Positions 17,205 through 27,961 are shown, numbered from the stretch's first letter. The stretch: 64,000 bases of DNA from Microvirga sp. (GCF_014699075.1 NZ_JACXAB010000001.1:496001-560000), one strand, 5' to 3'. The notes: generated from the sequence alone by a model not told the origin. Program-made: numbers and translations.

Positions 17205-18395
17205 ATGGCGAATAATCCGGCTGTCCAGCAACCTGGAACGCAGCAATCTTCCTCAGCCGCCACGACCATGTGGGCCGTGGTTCTCGGCTGGGCCCTCGTG
17301 AGGCTCGTCGCATCCGGGGAGCGGCGGTCCGCTCCCGCTGCAGCCAGACGCCCAGCGCGGCGCCCTCAATCGCAGGGAGCAAGCGAAAACCGCGATCGCG
17401 ACACCGGCTTCTCGGAGAAGCAGCATGCCCCACCGCATGCAGCCAACGAGCAGGGCCGTGGGCGCAGCGCGGACACGCCGACCGAAATTCCCTCCCAAGG
17501 TTGGAAGGACATCCTGTGGCGCACCTATGAGGAATTCGGCAAGGACCGGGTGATGTCCGTTGCCGCTGGCGTAACCTATTACGCGCTCCTTGCCATCTTC
17601 CCGGCCATTGCCGCCTTGGTTTCGCTCTACGGCCTCTTCGCCGATCCTGCCTCATTGCAGGAGCATCTCAACACCCTGTCCGGCGTCCTCCCCAGCGGCG
17701 CCCTCGATATCATTCGCGAGCAGGTCACGCGGATCGCCTCGCAAGGCGGAGGGACCTTGGGCTTCAGCTTCGTGATCGGTCTCGTCATCTCGCTCTGGAG
17801 CGCGAATGCCGGCATGAAGGCCGTCTTCGACGCCCTCAACATCGTCTATGACGAGGAGGAGAAGAGAAGCTTCATCAAGCTGAATCTGATGTCTCTCTCG
17901 TTCACCTTGGGAGCAATCGTCTTCATTATCCTCGCCATCACCGGAATCATCGTCCTTCCGATCCTTCTTGATTTCATCGGTCTGGGCAGCAGCCTCGAAT
18001 GGCTGTTGTCGCTGGCACGTTGGCCGGTCCTGCTGCTTGTGGTCGTTCTCGGACTGTCATTGGTTTATCGCTACGGTCCGAGTCGCGACAAAGCGGAGTG
18101 GAAGTGGGTCACGCCGGGCGGCATTATCGCTGCCGTGCTCTGGCTTGCCGTTTCGATGTTGTTCTCCTGGTACGTCGCCAACTTCGGCAGCTACAACGAG
18201 ACCTACGGCTCATTGGGCGCGGTGATCGGCTTCATGACCTGGATCTGGATCTCCAGCGTCGTTGTCCTGTTGGGTGCCGAGATCAATGCCGAAATGGAAC
18301 ACCAGACTGCCAAGGACACGACAGAGGGCGGCCACCAGCCCATGGGTGCCCGTGGCGCGCAGATGGCGGATACGATCGGCGTCGCGAAGAGCTGA
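17205..18395 (+). CDS. YihY/BrkB family inner-membrane protein
   Basis: A 396-residue member of the YihY (formerly RNase BN) family. Residues about 1-110 are a hydrophilic, Arg/Ala/Ser-rich extension. The conserved domain begins at SQGWKDILWRTYEEFGKDRVMSVAAGVTYYALLAIFPA and has six membrane helices, ending with TWIWISSVVVLLGAEINAEMEHQT. The family role is unclear; members are membrane proteins often found in stress regulons. The ATG at 17205 is preferred, with GAGG twelve bases before it; GTG at 17187 would add six residues. A near-consensus EcfG promoter lies upstream and a strong terminator downstream. A second family member is at 43708. Confidence 0.9.
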   Translation: MANNPAVQQPGTQQSSSAATTMWAVVLGWALVRLVASGERRSAPAAARRPARRPQSQGASENRDRDTGFSEKQHAPPHAANEQGRGRSADTPTEIPSQGWKDILWRTYEEFGKDRVMSVAAGVTYYALLAIFPAIAALVSLYGLFADPASLQEHLNTLSGVLPSGALDIIREQVTRIASQGGGTLGFSFVIGLVISLWSANAGMKAVFDALNIVYDEEEKRSFIKLNLMSLSFTLGAIVFIILAITGIIVLPILLDFIGLGSSLEWLLSLARWPVLLLVVVLGLSLVYRYGPSRDKAEWKWVTPGGIIAAVLWLAVSMLFSWYVANFGSYNETYGSLGAVIGFMTWIWISSVVVLLGAEINAEMEHQTAKDTTEGGHQPMGARGAQMADTIGVAKS

Positions 18396-18414
18396 CCCAA
18401 GCCGTATTCAAGCG

Positions 18415-18448
18415 AAAGGGGCGCTCCTGTGCGAGCGTCCCTTTCTTT
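18415..18448 (+). terminator. Rho-independent terminator after yihY
   Basis: A 12-base stem (AAAGGGGCGCTC pairing with GAGCGTCCCTTT, one G-U pair) with a six-base loop, followed by CTTTAT. It lies 20 bases after the stop codon. Confidence 0.85.
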
Positions 18449-18613
18449 ATGCTCCGACTGCTGTGAGCAGATCTTAATGGAAGCCGGCTGGATCAGGCGC
18501 ATCGGCCTTTCAAGGCTATCCGCGAGCTAGGACGGATCGAAGCAGCAAAAATGCGCTGACTGTCGCCAGCGCATTCTGAAGAATCTCCGTTGGAGCAGTA
18601 GGAAGGAGACCTA

Positions 18614-19648
18614 CTAGGCCTGTCCCATTGGGAACGCACTCTCCAGGACAGGCGATATCCTATTGGATTTTCCGTCGTGAGCCCTTTCGTCGGAGAACCA
18701 CGCGATGGTAGCCTTCAGACCGACCTCAAGAGTTGTGCGTGGAGACCAGCCGAGGAGCTGCTTGGCGCGCGTGATGTCGGGACGGCGGCGGCGCGGATCG
18801 TCAATCGGCAGAGGCCGAGTGACGAGGCGAGAGGACGAGCCTGTCATTGCCAGAACCTTTTCGGCAAGGTCGCCAACGGTCAATTCGATCGGGTTGCCGA
18901 GATTGACAGCACCCGGGAATGCGCCCTGATAGGCCATGAGCCGGAGGAACCCATCGACGAGATCGGACACGTAGCAGAACGAGCGCGTTTGGCTTCCGTC
19001 TCCATAGATCGTGATGTCCTCCCCGGCCAAGGCCTGGCAGATCACGTTCGACACGACCCGGCCGTCATCGGCGCGCATACGGGGCCCATACGTGTTGAAG
19101 ATCCGCGCGACCCGGACATCGGCACGACCGGAACGGTCAAAATCGAAGGTCAGGGTTTCGGCAGCGCGCTTTCCTTCGTCGTAGCACGCCCGAGGACCTG
19201 TGGGATTGACATTGCCCCAGTAGCTCTCGGTCTGCGGATGAACTTCGGGATCGCCATAGATCTCACTTGTAGACGCAAGGAAGAAGCGTGCCCCGATGTC
19301 TTCCGCGAATGTCAGAAGATTGTGTGTGCCCACAACGCTCGTCAGCATCGTGTGCTCGGGATCGGCTTGATAATGGGGCGGCGAGGCTGCGCAAGCGAGA
19401 TTGTAAACCTCGTCGAACTTGACACGCTTGGAACGCAGACGGGCCGGCAATGGCTTGATGATATCGCTATCGACGAGTTCGAAGCGGGGCTCCCGCTCCA
19501 GATGACGGAGATTTTGCTTCCGACCTGTTTGAAAATTGTCGAGAACAACCACGTGAGCGCCTTCACTGAGAAGAGCATCGCAGAGGTGGGATCCTAGAAA
19601 TCCAGCACCACCCGCAACAAGGACGTGCTTGTTTTTGCCATTCGTCAT
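18614..19648 (-). CDS. UDP-glucuronate decarboxylase (UDP-xylose synthase) type SDR
   Basis: A 344-residue extended SDR predicted to convert UDP-glucuronate to UDP-xylose in the cytoplasm. The nucleotide motif is [17 protein letters not shown] near residue 10. UXS-type marks are [18 protein letters not shown] near 83, [15 protein letters not shown] near 125, and [19 protein letters not shown] near 142, containing the catalytic Y-x-x-x-K. The arrangement fits UXS better than a general 4-epimerase. It is 107 bases downstream of a CgeB-type transferase gene on the same strand and may be the tail of that operon. The product would supply xylose to the glycosyltransferases of the island. Confidence 0.9.
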   Translation of the reverse strand: MTNGKNKHVLVAGGAGFLGSHLCDALLSEGAHVVVLDNFQTGRKQNLRHLEREPRFELVDSDIIKPLPARLRSKRVKFDEVYNLACAASPPHYQADPEHTMLTSVVGTHNLLTFAEDIGARFFLASTSEIYGDPEVHPQTESYWGNVNPTGPRACYDEGKRAAETLTFDFDRSGRADVRVARIFNTYGPRMRADDGRVVSNVICQALAGEDITIYGDGSQTRSFCYVSDLVDGFLRLMAYQGAFPGAVNLGNPIELTVGDLAEKVLAMTGSSSRLVTRPLPIDDPRRRRPDITRAKQLLGWSPRTTLEVGLKATIAWFSDERAHDGKSNRISPVLESAFPMGQA

Positions 19649-19755
19649 GCGAACGCTCCTTCAGACCGGCAATGGGGGTCTCGAGGTACAAACCTTTTGG
19701 TCCAACGTTGAAGCTTGGCATTGGTTCAATGCCGGCTTCAGAATCTATTCACACG

Positions 19756-20865
19756 TCAGGCTCCGACTTCTAAAGCGCGAGAGGAAACTCTGCTTGAGCG
19801 GTCCATTGCTTTCAGGAGATCCCCCTCCATGGAAGCCGCGCGATGAGCCGCCGTGTGCTCCGCCAGAATTCGCCTTTGCGCCGAAACACCCAAAGCCTTT
19901 CGCCGGGGCTCGGCCCATGTGTCGAGCACATCGAGGACGTCGTCCGGCTTCTCAGCCAAGATGATGTCCTGCCCCGGCTCAAGCAGGGTCTCAATACCGT
20001 CCCAGATATCCGAGATGATCGGCGTGCCGCAGGCCGCTGCCTCGAAGAGACGAACGCTTGGGCTGTAGCCGGCGCGGATCATATCGGTCCGAGTCACATT
20101 GAGCGTATAGCGGCTCTGAGCATAGAAAGCTGGATGATCGCCGGGAGGGATATGGTCGATACGTTCCACGTTTGACGGCCAATCGATATCAGCCGGATAC
20201 TGAGGGCCTGCCACAACAAAACGCCGATGCGGTGCACGGCGCGCGGGTTCGACCAGAAGCCGCTCTAGGGTCGGCTGTCGGTCGGGGCTGTAGGTTCCGA
20301 GATAGCTCAGGTCCCACCGCTTCTTACGATCAAGCGCAGGATAAGCCTTAGGGTCGACAGAGCAATAGAGCGCTCTTGCTGCCGGCGAGCCATAATGGTC
20401 CATGAGATGGTTGAGGGTGCGCCCCCCGGTGAAGGAGAAATATACGTCGTAATCACGGATGAGAGCGGGCGTGAGATACTCGTAATCGCCCCGCTCCAGC
20501 TTTGCCAGCGTCACCGGCGTGTCGATGTCATAGAACGCCGCCACGCCCTTCGCCGTCTGCTGCACCCATTGCCCAACAGCGACACCCTCGGGCACATAGG
20601 AACCAACGATCACGGCATCCGCATACGCAATCACATCGCGGTAGCGCCTGAGATCCTCCAGGCTGGAGTAGAATTCAAGACGGCAGAAATCGGGATTCTG
20701 CAGATCGCGATTTGAGGCATACCAGGGTACGTCCCGTTCAAGGAACAGGATGTCGTGGCCCCGTGCGGCGAAGGCTTTCAGCAACGCCCGGAAGGTTGTC
20801 GCATGACCGTTTCCCCATGACGAGGATAGGCTCAAGCCCAGAACGACGACGCGAAGCTTGCTCAC
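19756..20865 (-). CDS. CgeB-type glycosyltransferase
   Basis: A 369-residue soluble GT-B-fold protein of the CgeB/YkvP type. The N-terminus, VVVLGLSLSSSWGNGHATTF, is a Rossmann start. Also visible are WDLSYLGTYSPDRQPTLERLL near 180 and SVRLFEAAACGTPIISDIWDG near 275, typical of the C-terminal nucleotide-sugar half. It is closely similar to the gene at 28558 in the divergent operon, more so than to its immediate neighbours. It overlaps the upstream gene by four bases. Donor and acceptor are unknown. It is the last of six tightly coupled genes. Confidence 0.85.
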   Translation of the reverse strand: MSKLRVVVLGLSLSSSWGNGHATTFRALLKAFAARGHDILFLERDVPWYASNRDLQNPDFCRLEFYSSLEDLRRYRDVIAYADAVIVGSYVPEGVAVGQWVQQTAKGVAAFYDIDTPVTLAKLERGDYEYLTPALIRDYDVYFSFTGGRTLNHLMDHYGSPAARALYCSVDPKAYPALDRKKRWDLSYLGTYSPDRQPTLERLLVEPARRAPHRRFVVAGPQYPADIDWPSNVERIDHIPPGDHPAFYAQSRYTLNVTRTDMIRAGYSPSVRLFEAAACGTPIISDIWDGIETLLEPGQDIILAEKPDDVLDVLDTWAEPRRKALGVSAQRRILAEHTAAHRAASMEGDLLKAMDRSSRVSSRALEVGA

Positions 20866-21956
20866 GCCACGCTCCTTTCACGCTTCAAGGATGCCTCCTC
20901 GCGCAGGATCGTGTCCACCTCCGCGCCGCGACGGGTATAGGTGTGCTCGGCCATGATCCGTGCCCGGGCAGCGTCGCCGATGGCACGCGCTCGCTCGGAC
21001 GTCAGGGCTTCGACATGATCAGCCACATCCTTGCCGTCGCGGGCTACGAGCACTTCCTCACCTTCTTTGAGGAAAAGCTCGAGCCCAACCCAAGCATCCG
21101 TGATCAGGCACGCGCCGGCTCCTGCCGCCTCGAAGACCCGAGTGGCGGGTGAATAACCTGTTGCCGCCATCGAATCTCGGGCGATGTTGAGGACCGCGAG
21201 CGGGCTCGTGTTAAAGGCATTGTGATCGCGGGTATAGACATGCCCGATATGGCGTACATTCGGTGTCATGCCCTTTGTCTCCCAGCCATTGCCGCCGATC
21301 AGGAAGCTGCGGTTCGGAAGACGGGCGGCGGGTTCCAGGAAGAACTGTTCCACACGGGCTTCGCGGTCAGGCAAGCGGTTGCCGAGGAAGGAGAGATCCG
21401 CCTTGAAACGTGCGTCCGCCGGCACCGGGTGGTGGGTCGATGGATCGCAGGCATTGTAGACCGGGATGCAGCGGCGGGCACCAAAACCCTCATAGGCTGC
21501 GATCACCGGCGGGCCTCCGCCATAGGTGAGCACCATATCCAGCGCCGACATGGTGCGGTGAAGCGGATGATCCGGGCTTTCCCGCAACTCGGCGAGGGTC
21601 GCCGGAGCATCCACGTCCCAGAAGATGCGGATGGCGTCGGGGCGCGATGCGGCCACAATGCCCTCGAGAAGCTCGTTGTCGAACACGCCGACGCCGGAAG
21701 CCTTCACCACCACGTCGGCTTTCGCGGCTTCGGCCACCACGTTGCGCATAGCCTCCTCGGTAGCCGGGTAGACCTTCACCTCGGCCCATTCCGGCGGCTC
21801 GATGTCACGATGCTTCTGGCGGTCGAAGGCATCCGGCTCGTAAAAGGTGATGCTGTACCCGCGGCGGGCGAGATCGCTCAGCAGGCCGCGATAATAGGTG
21901 GCGGCGCCGTTCCAGTAGGAGGAGAGAAGACTGGAGCCATAGAAGGCGATTTTCAT
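20862..21956 (-). CDS. CgeB-type glycosyltransferase
   Basis: A 364-residue protein starting MKIAFYGSSLLSSYWNGAATYYRG, a CgeB-like Rossmann start. The C-terminal half contains ADLSFLGNRLPDREARVEQFF and SPATRVFEAAGAGACLITDAWVG, the usual nucleotide-sugar pocket, with a final charged helix. It overlaps both neighbours by ATGA. The three CgeB-type proteins here share order and spacing, suggesting sequential addition of sugars to one acceptor, which is inference. Confidence 0.83.
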   Translation of the reverse strand: MKIAFYGSSLLSSYWNGAATYYRGLLSDLARRGYSITFYEPDAFDRQKHRDIEPPEWAEVKVYPATEEAMRNVVAEAAKADVVVKASGVGVFDNELLEGIVAASRPDAIRIFWDVDAPATLAELRESPDHPLHRTMSALDMVLTYGGGPPVIAAYEGFGARRCIPVYNACDPSTHHPVPADARFKADLSFLGNRLPDREARVEQFFLEPAARLPNRSFLIGGNGWETKGMTPNVRHIGHVYTRDHNAFNTSPLAVLNIARDSMAATGYSPATRVFEAAGAGACLITDAWVGLELFLKEGEEVLVARDGKDVADHVEALTSERARAIGDAARARIMAEHTYTRRGAEVDTILREEASLKRERSVA

Positions 21957-23065
21957 GCGGACATCTCCATCGGCGCTCCGGCGCCGTGAGTGGCGAGGAT
22001 GGCAAGAAGCTGTTCGGCCCGGTGAGCGCAGGAATGGCGGCTATGAATAGCGTTGAGGCCGTTCTCGACCAATGAGCGGCGCAGGCTGGCATCGCTGCGC
22101 ACGGCGTTGAGATGGCGCTCCATCTCAGCCTCGTTCTGTGCAACCAGATAATCCGTGCCTGGATTGAACAGGCCTTCCGAGTCGCTCCAGGGGGCGGAAA
22201 TCAGCGGGATACCGCAAGCGAGCGCCTCGAACACGCGGATGGTGGGGATACCCGGGAGCATGTCGACATAGAAGCGGCGCGGCACATGCACCGTTGCCAG
22301 ATGCCGCGCGAAGATCTCCGGTGCACGGGCATTGGGCAGCCAGCCACGATAAGTGACGCCATAGCGGGAGAGCGTTTCGAGCGCATGCGTGGGATAGCGA
22401 ACCCCATAGATTTCCAGTGGTAGGCCGACTGTCTGTGCCGGGCGGAACAGAAAGCTCTCCAGCTCGGCGCTACGCTCATCGTCACCCCAGTTGCCGATCC
22501 AAACGAGGCCGTTCCGCTCCGCCTCTTCGACTGGAGGATGAAAGAGGCGTGTATCGGCAGCCTCATGCCAGACATGGACGCGATCACCCCAACCCCAGCG
22601 GCGATAGACCTCCGTCAGAGTTTCTCCGAAGGCCAGGACACCGTCATATCCGTCGAGATCGAACTGGCGGATGGCATTGGGATCACTGACAGCGCGATGA
22701 TGTGTGTCGTGGAAGAGAAGCGTGAAGCGGCCGCCCTGCCTGCGCACCTTGCCGATGGCGGCAACGAGCCAAGGGTCGTTCCATTCATGAACGATCACCA
22801 CATCGGCGTCAGTGAGGGTCTCTTCGAGATCGAGATCGGGATCGAAAACGGCCGAAGACAGTTCGGGGTAGAGACTATGATAAGCGTCAAGGCCCGCGCC
22901 ACCATGGTCCTTCAGCAGGTTCTCAAGGCTCCAGGCACCCCTAGGCTCATAGGCCATCACCTCATGCCCGCGATGAACGAGATCACGGAGCACGCCGCGC
23001 AGGAAATGCGCGTTGCCGTGATTCCAGCAGGAGGCAAGGGAATGCGTGAAATAGACGAACTTCAT
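21953..23065 (-). CDS. CgeB-like glycosyltransferase
   Basis: A 370-residue glycosyltransferase. It starts MKFVYFTHSLASCWNHGNAHFLRGV, has HDTHHRAVSDPNAIRQ near 143, NGLVWIGNWGDDERSAEL near 195, and IPTIRVFEALACGIPLISAPWSD near 275, the GT-B donor site. It is more diverged from the other CgeB-type proteins than they are from each other. It has no membrane segment. It overlaps both neighbours by four bases and acts presumably in the cytoplasm on a lipid-linked acceptor. Confidence 0.82.
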   Translation of the reverse strand: MKFVYFTHSLASCWNHGNAHFLRGVLRDLVHRGHEVMAYEPRGAWSLENLLKDHGGAGLDAYHSLYPELSSAVFDPDLDLEETLTDADVVIVHEWNDPWLVAAIGKVRRQGGRFTLLFHDTHHRAVSDPNAIRQFDLDGYDGVLAFGETLTEVYRRWGWGDRVHVWHEAADTRLFHPPVEEAERNGLVWIGNWGDDERSAELESFLFRPAQTVGLPLEIYGVRYPTHALETLSRYGVTYRGWLPNARAPEIFARHLATVHVPRRFYVDMLPGIPTIRVFEALACGIPLISAPWSDSEGLFNPGTDYLVAQNEAEMERHLNAVRSDASLRRSLVENGLNAIHSRHSCAHRAEQLLAILATHGAGAPMEMSA

Positions 23066-24195
23066 GCGGCAGCGCCCTCAAGGGAGGATTTATGGGATGT
23101 GCCGGCGAGCACGGATCGGTAGGCGTTCAAAACGCCTTCGCTCATGGCTTCGACGGTATAAGCCTCGGCTCGTTTTCTGGCCGCGCGCCCCAGAGCGGCC
23201 TGGGCGTCCGGATCCTGCGCCAAGCGCTCGACGGCATCGGCTGCTTCGCTCTCGTCCTTCGGGTCGACGAACAGCGCCGAACCGTCCCAGAGTTCACGGA
23301 AGGTCGGAATATCGGAAAGGACGAGTGCGCAACCGGCTTGAGCCGCCTCCAGCACGGCGAGGCCGAACGGCTCGTAGAGCGCAGTCGATACGAAGATCGG
23401 CTGCCTCCTGAGATACTGGGCGATATTCTCATCGCTCAGGCGGCCAAGCGCCTTAGCATGACGCGCTTCGATCCGAGCAGCATTCGGACCCTGTAGCGGA
23501 CCTGCGGCAAGAACCGGGATCGACAAACGCCCAGCCATGCGATCGATGGCGGCGAAATTCTTCCCCTCGTCCCAGAGGCGCCCTGCCGTGAAAACGAAGA
23601 CATCAGAGTGAACATTCGTCTCAGCCTGCAAGGCGCGCCTTCCGTTTCTCACGACGAGAGGAAGCTGCGCGAGATCGTAAGCTTCGGCCGTTGCTTGAGC
23701 GAAGGTTCGGGTAGGTGCAAGAAGTTTGCTTGCAGTGGCATAGCCCCGCCGCACAAGCTCTGTGCGCCAGATGAAGTCCTCCGGCAACGCCCCACCTTTG
23801 ACCGCCTGCCACCACGTGGAGACGCAGGAATGGCATGCTGCCACGACCGGCACACCGAACTTCCCATCGGCTGCCAGTGCAGGGGCATTGAGATGAATGA
23901 GATCCGGCCGGATCTGTGTTGCGAGGCGCGCAATGGATCGGCTTGCCTCCTTCACTTCGTCCTGGTGGGGTGCAGTCCAATCGAGCGGCAGACCGGTTAC
24001 CACAAGATCCGCACCGGCCACTTTGGCCATGGCCTGCTGGTCCGCTGAGGGCTCAGGACCCAGCACCGCAACCGTCGTTCTGACACCGTGCGCCCGCAAG
24101 CCACCTGCAAGGTCAAGGGCATATTGCCAAACCCCGCCGACCGAGTCAGCCGTCATCAACACATGCAGGCTTGTTGCGGCTTCAGGCACAGTCAT
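23062..24195 (-). CDS. Glycosyltransferase family 4
   Basis: A GT4-type retaining glycosyltransferase of 377 residues. The N-terminal domain holds SVGGVWQYALDLAGGL near 20, the site that contacts acceptor and donor. The C-terminal domain has VFTAGRLWDEGKNFAAIDRM near 210 and the E-x7-E segment ALYEPFGLAVLEAAQAGCALVLSD near 290. The ATG at 24195 is chosen over the TTG at 24228 because the protein family starts just before the first strand. It lies 42 bases after the epimerase gene and overlaps the next gene by four bases. The sugar is unknown. Confidence 0.88.
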   Translation of the reverse strand: MTVPEAATSLHVLMTADSVGGVWQYALDLAGGLRAHGVRTTVAVLGPEPSADQQAMAKVAGADLVVTGLPLDWTAPHQDEVKEASRSIARLATQIRPDLIHLNAPALAADGKFGVPVVAACHSCVSTWWQAVKGGALPEDFIWRTELVRRGYATASKLLAPTRTFAQATAEAYDLAQLPLVVRNGRRALQAETNVHSDVFVFTAGRLWDEGKNFAAIDRMAGRLSIPVLAAGPLQGPNAARIEARHAKALGRLSDENIAQYLRRQPIFVSTALYEPFGLAVLEAAQAGCALVLSDIPTFRELWDGSALFVDPKDESEAADAVERLAQDPDAQAALGRAARKRAEAYTVEAMSEGVLNAYRSVLAGTSHKSSLEGAAA

Positions 24196-24237
24196 TGCAG
24201 GTCTCGGCACTGCGCAACCCAAGCCCAAGGCCCGCTT

Positions 24238-25353
24238 TCATGACAGCGCCTCGGCAGCCTGCAGACGAGGAGCCGATCCCGTACGCGCAAGCCCCCTCTC
24301 CGCCTGCAGCCATTCGGCCAAAGCGGCGACGCCCTTGAGCCATGAGGTCGGCGGCTTCAGGCCGAGTTCCCGCGTCACGAGGCGTGTATCGGACACGTAG
24401 TAGCGCTGATCACCGGCGCGCCAATCAGAATAGATGGTCTCGACTGGGCGACCGATCACATCCTCGATATGGGTGATGAGCTGGCGCAGGCTGATGGCGT
24501 TCGTTGGTCCTCCGCCGAGATTGAAGGCTCGGCCCTGGACAGCGTCGATCCGCTTCCACGCAGCCACATAGGCATCGACAGCATCGGAGATGTTGAGTAC
24601 GTCGCGGACCTGGCAGCCATCACCGTAGATCGTGATGGGCTCGCCTTCGAGAGCACGGATCAGGAAGTGCGCAACCCAGCCCTGGTCCTCGGTTCCCATC
24701 TGCCGCTGGCCGTAGATGCAGCTCATCCGCATCACGCAAGTGGGGATGCCAAACGAGCGGGCATAATCCAGAACGTATTGATCGGCCGCCCCCTTGGAGC
24801 AGCCGTAGGGCGTGTGAAAATCGAGCGGCCGCGTCTCGCCGATGCCTGCGTCCCGGATGGCGGGAGCGCGGGGCTTGTAGGCGTCGTTCGTCTTTTCGAG
24901 TTCCACATCCACAAGGTCGCCATAGACCTTGTTGGTGGACGCGAAGATCAGCGGCACCCTCTCGTTGCGCTGCCGGAGAGCATCGAGCAGGTTCAGGGTT
25001 CCGCGGATATTGATCTCGAAGTCCTCGCGGGGATCGACGAGGCTCGTCGTGACGGCGACCTGTGCGGCCATGTGGAACACGGCCTGAGCCTCGCCGGCAG
25101 CATCGGCCACGGCCGTTTCGTCACGAATATCACCGACGACAGCCGTTATCTTGCTCGGGTGCCGCTTCTTCAGCCATTCCAGGTTGCGGTCGACGCCTGG
25201 GCGGGCCAAAGCATCGTAGACCAGAACATCATGCCCCTCGCTTGCAAAGCGATCAGCGAGATTGGAGCCGATGAAACCTGCACCGCCGGTGACCAGAACA
25301 GGCTTCCGGCGAAGGACGGCAGGGGCACCGGCATGCGTGTCAGTTGTCTTCAT
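24238..25353 (-). CDS. NAD-dependent sugar epimerase (CDP-tyvelose 2-epimerase-like)
   Basis: A 371-residue extended SDR. The nucleotide motif is LVTGGAGFIGSNLADRFA near 20, the catalytic Thr/Ser lies in FASTNKVYGDL near 139, and the Y-x-x-x-K motif is in TPYGCSKGAADQYVLDYA near 181. The segments STNKVYGD and MGTEDQGWVAHFL recall CDP-paratose/tyvelose 2-epimerases. It overlaps the preceding epimerase by ATGA. It makes a nucleotide sugar for the adjacent transferases. The exact substrate cannot be fixed from sequence; a 4-epimerase or 4,6-dehydratase is possible. Confidence 0.82.
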   Translation of the reverse strand: MKTTDTHAGAPAVLRRKPVLVTGGAGFIGSNLADRFASEGHDVLVYDALARPGVDRNLEWLKKRHPSKITAVVGDIRDETAVADAAGEAQAVFHMAAQVAVTTSLVDPREDFEINIRGTLNLLDALRQRNERVPLIFASTNKVYGDLVDVELEKTNDAYKPRAPAIRDAGIGETRPLDFHTPYGCSKGAADQYVLDYARSFGIPTCVMRMSCIYGQRQMGTEDQGWVAHFLIRALEGEPITIYGDGCQVRDVLNISDAVDAYVAAWKRIDAVQGRAFNLGGGPTNAISLRQLITHIEDVIGRPVETIYSDWRAGDQRYYVSDTRLVTRELGLKPPTSWLKGVAALAEWLQAERGLARTGSAPRLQAAEALS

Positions 25354-26462
25354 GCCACCAAGCCTCTCGCCTCAAGCTCCTTGCGAGCTTCCTGCACGAG
25401 ATCCTTGGCTTCCTGCTTGGCAACCCAATCGGCGAGTTCCGCCAAGCCTTCCGAGAAATCCTTCTTTGGGTTGTAGCCCAGTTCTTCCCGGATCTTCGTG
25501 ATGTCGGCAATGCAATGACGGATGTCGCCGATGCGCGCCTTGCCGGCGATTTCAGGAGCCATGGGCCGGTTCATGGCCTGGGACAGCAACTCCGCCACCT
25601 CGGAAACGGTGCGATCCTGCCCGCTTCCGACATTGTAGACGCCGCCCGGCGCCCTCTCGTGCTCGAGGGCCAGCACGAAGGCCTGCGCGACATCCTCGAC
25701 ATGTACAAAATCGCGGCGCTGTTGCCCATCCTCGAAGATCATCGGCGGCTGCCCGTTGTGAAGCCGCGAGGCGAAGATGGCGAGAACGCCAGTATAGGGG
25801 TTGGACAACGCCTGCCCTGGCCCGTAGGCGTTCCAGAGCCTGAGCGCAACACCCTCCATGCCGTAAGCCGGACAGAGGGTCAGCGTCAGTCGCTCCTGAA
25901 CGTATTTCGACAGTGCATAGACTGAGGCCAATGCCGGCTTCTTCCATTCCGGCGTCGGAACCGGAATGAGGGAACGCCCCTGCTCGTCGAGAGGGTCCCA
26001 CGGGTCGTTCTCGCTCGCGCGAGGCATGCGCACGACATCCTCGCGGATCCGTCCCTCAGCATCCTTGTAGAGGCCTTCGCCATAGATGCTCATGGACGAG
26101 GCGACGACCACGCGCTTGACCGGATTGTCGATGAGTTGCTGGAACAGAACCGCCGTGCCATAATCGTTCACGGAGACATAGCGATCAACGGCGTACATGC
26201 TCTGGCCGACACCGACCTCCGCGGCAAGGTGGACCACCTTGGTGGCGCCTTTCAGCGCCCGCAGCACCGCCGTTTCATCCCGAACGTCGCCAACAACAAC
26301 CTCGACCTCAGGATCAAGACCATCGGCCTGCGTCTTGTCACCGTGCACCTGCTCGATGAGGCTGTCGAGCACGCGAACCCGGTGGCCGCGATCCAAGCAG
26401 GCACGCGCAACGTAGCGTCCAATGAACCCTGCACCGCCGGTAATGAGGATGGTATCCGTCAC
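25350..26462 (-). CDS. NAD-dependent sugar epimerase (dTDP-rhamnose 4-epimerase-like)
   Basis: An extended SDR of 370 residues from the GTG at 26462. This start gives MTDTILITGGAGFIGRYVA, a standard N-terminus, and has GGAG seven bases before it; ATG 26492 and TTG 26495 lack a ribosome-binding site. The catalytic Ser lies in VASSMSIYGEGLY and the Tyr/Lys in VYALSKYVQERLTL. The long insert between them (PWDPLDEQGRSLIPVPTPE) is seen in dTDP-L-rhamnose 4-epimerases. It is the first gene of the minus-strand operon and has a perfect EcfG promoter about 180 bases upstream. The substrate assignment is tentative. Confidence 0.83.
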   Translation of the reverse strand: MTDTILITGGAGFIGRYVARACLDRGHRVRVLDSLIEQVHGDKTQADGLDPEVEVVVGDVRDETAVLRALKGATKVVHLAAEVGVGQSMYAVDRYVSVNDYGTAVLFQQLIDNPVKRVVVASSMSIYGEGLYKDAEGRIREDVVRMPRASENDPWDPLDEQGRSLIPVPTPEWKKPALASVYALSKYVQERLTLTLCPAYGMEGVALRLWNAYGPGQALSNPYTGVLAIFASRLHNGQPPMIFEDGQQRRDFVHVEDVAQAFVLALEHERAPGGVYNVGSGQDRTVSEVAELLSQAMNRPMAPEIAGKARIGDIRHCIADITKIREELGYNPKKDFSEGLAELADWVAKQEAKDLVQEARKELEARGLVA

Positions 26463-26644
26463 GAGATGACTCCGGATCTGTTGTCGATTCATCAAGCCAA
26501 TGAGCAGAGCGGGAGAAATCCCGCTTCCTGAATGGAATAGTGACGCGAGACCTCCGCCGTTTCAGGCAAGAATGGGCATTGACGGAACTCGTCAGGCGCC
26601 GGTCACGCTGCGCACTCCTCGCAAGCTTGGCGTTTCCCTCTGGA

Positions 26645-26669
26645 AACGCCGGAGCTTCATCTTTGTTCC
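26645..26669 (-). promoter_or_regulatory. Perfect EcfG-type promoter of the minus-strand glycan operon
   Basis: Read on the minus strand, GGAAC (26669-26665) is followed after 16 bases by CGTT (26648-26645), an exact match to the general-stress consensus. A start near 26638 leaves about 175 bases of leader before the GTG at 26462. Confidence 0.72.
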
Positions 26670-26736
26670 TGCACCTGTTGATTAGTTTGGGCGCGCAAGC
26701 CCTAAGACAAGAGACCCAAGCCAAGTATCGAGAGAG

Positions 26737-26762
26737 GGAACTACATACCTTTCCCGAACGTT
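26737..26762 (+). promoter_or_regulatory. Perfect EcfG-type promoter of the ino1 operon
   Basis: GGAAC (26737-26741) is followed after 17 bases by CGTT (26759-26762), an exact consensus match. A start near 26769 gives a leader of about 98 bases before the ATG at 26867. It lies back to back with the minus-strand promoter, 67 bases apart. Together they occupy most of the 404-base gap between the operons, in which I see no further gene. Confidence 0.75.
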
Positions 26763-26866
26763 GACGGCCAAGCTTGGGATGATGCTGCCCGGCATTTGCC
26801 TGCTGTCGTCTATGGGCGCGCCTCAAGAATGCAGGCAATCGGCTGATCACACAAGGGAGAATCCAC

Positions 26867-27949
<1,083 letters not shown>

Positions 27950-27961
27950 GGGCGGGAGGAC

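Noticed and set aside
19704..19728. TGAAC-N16-CGTT on the minus strand before the UDP-xylose synthase gene, a possible EcfG promoter.
   Set aside because: The first base of the -35 is wrong and the gene may simply be read through from the operon upstream, so I did not list it as a promoter.
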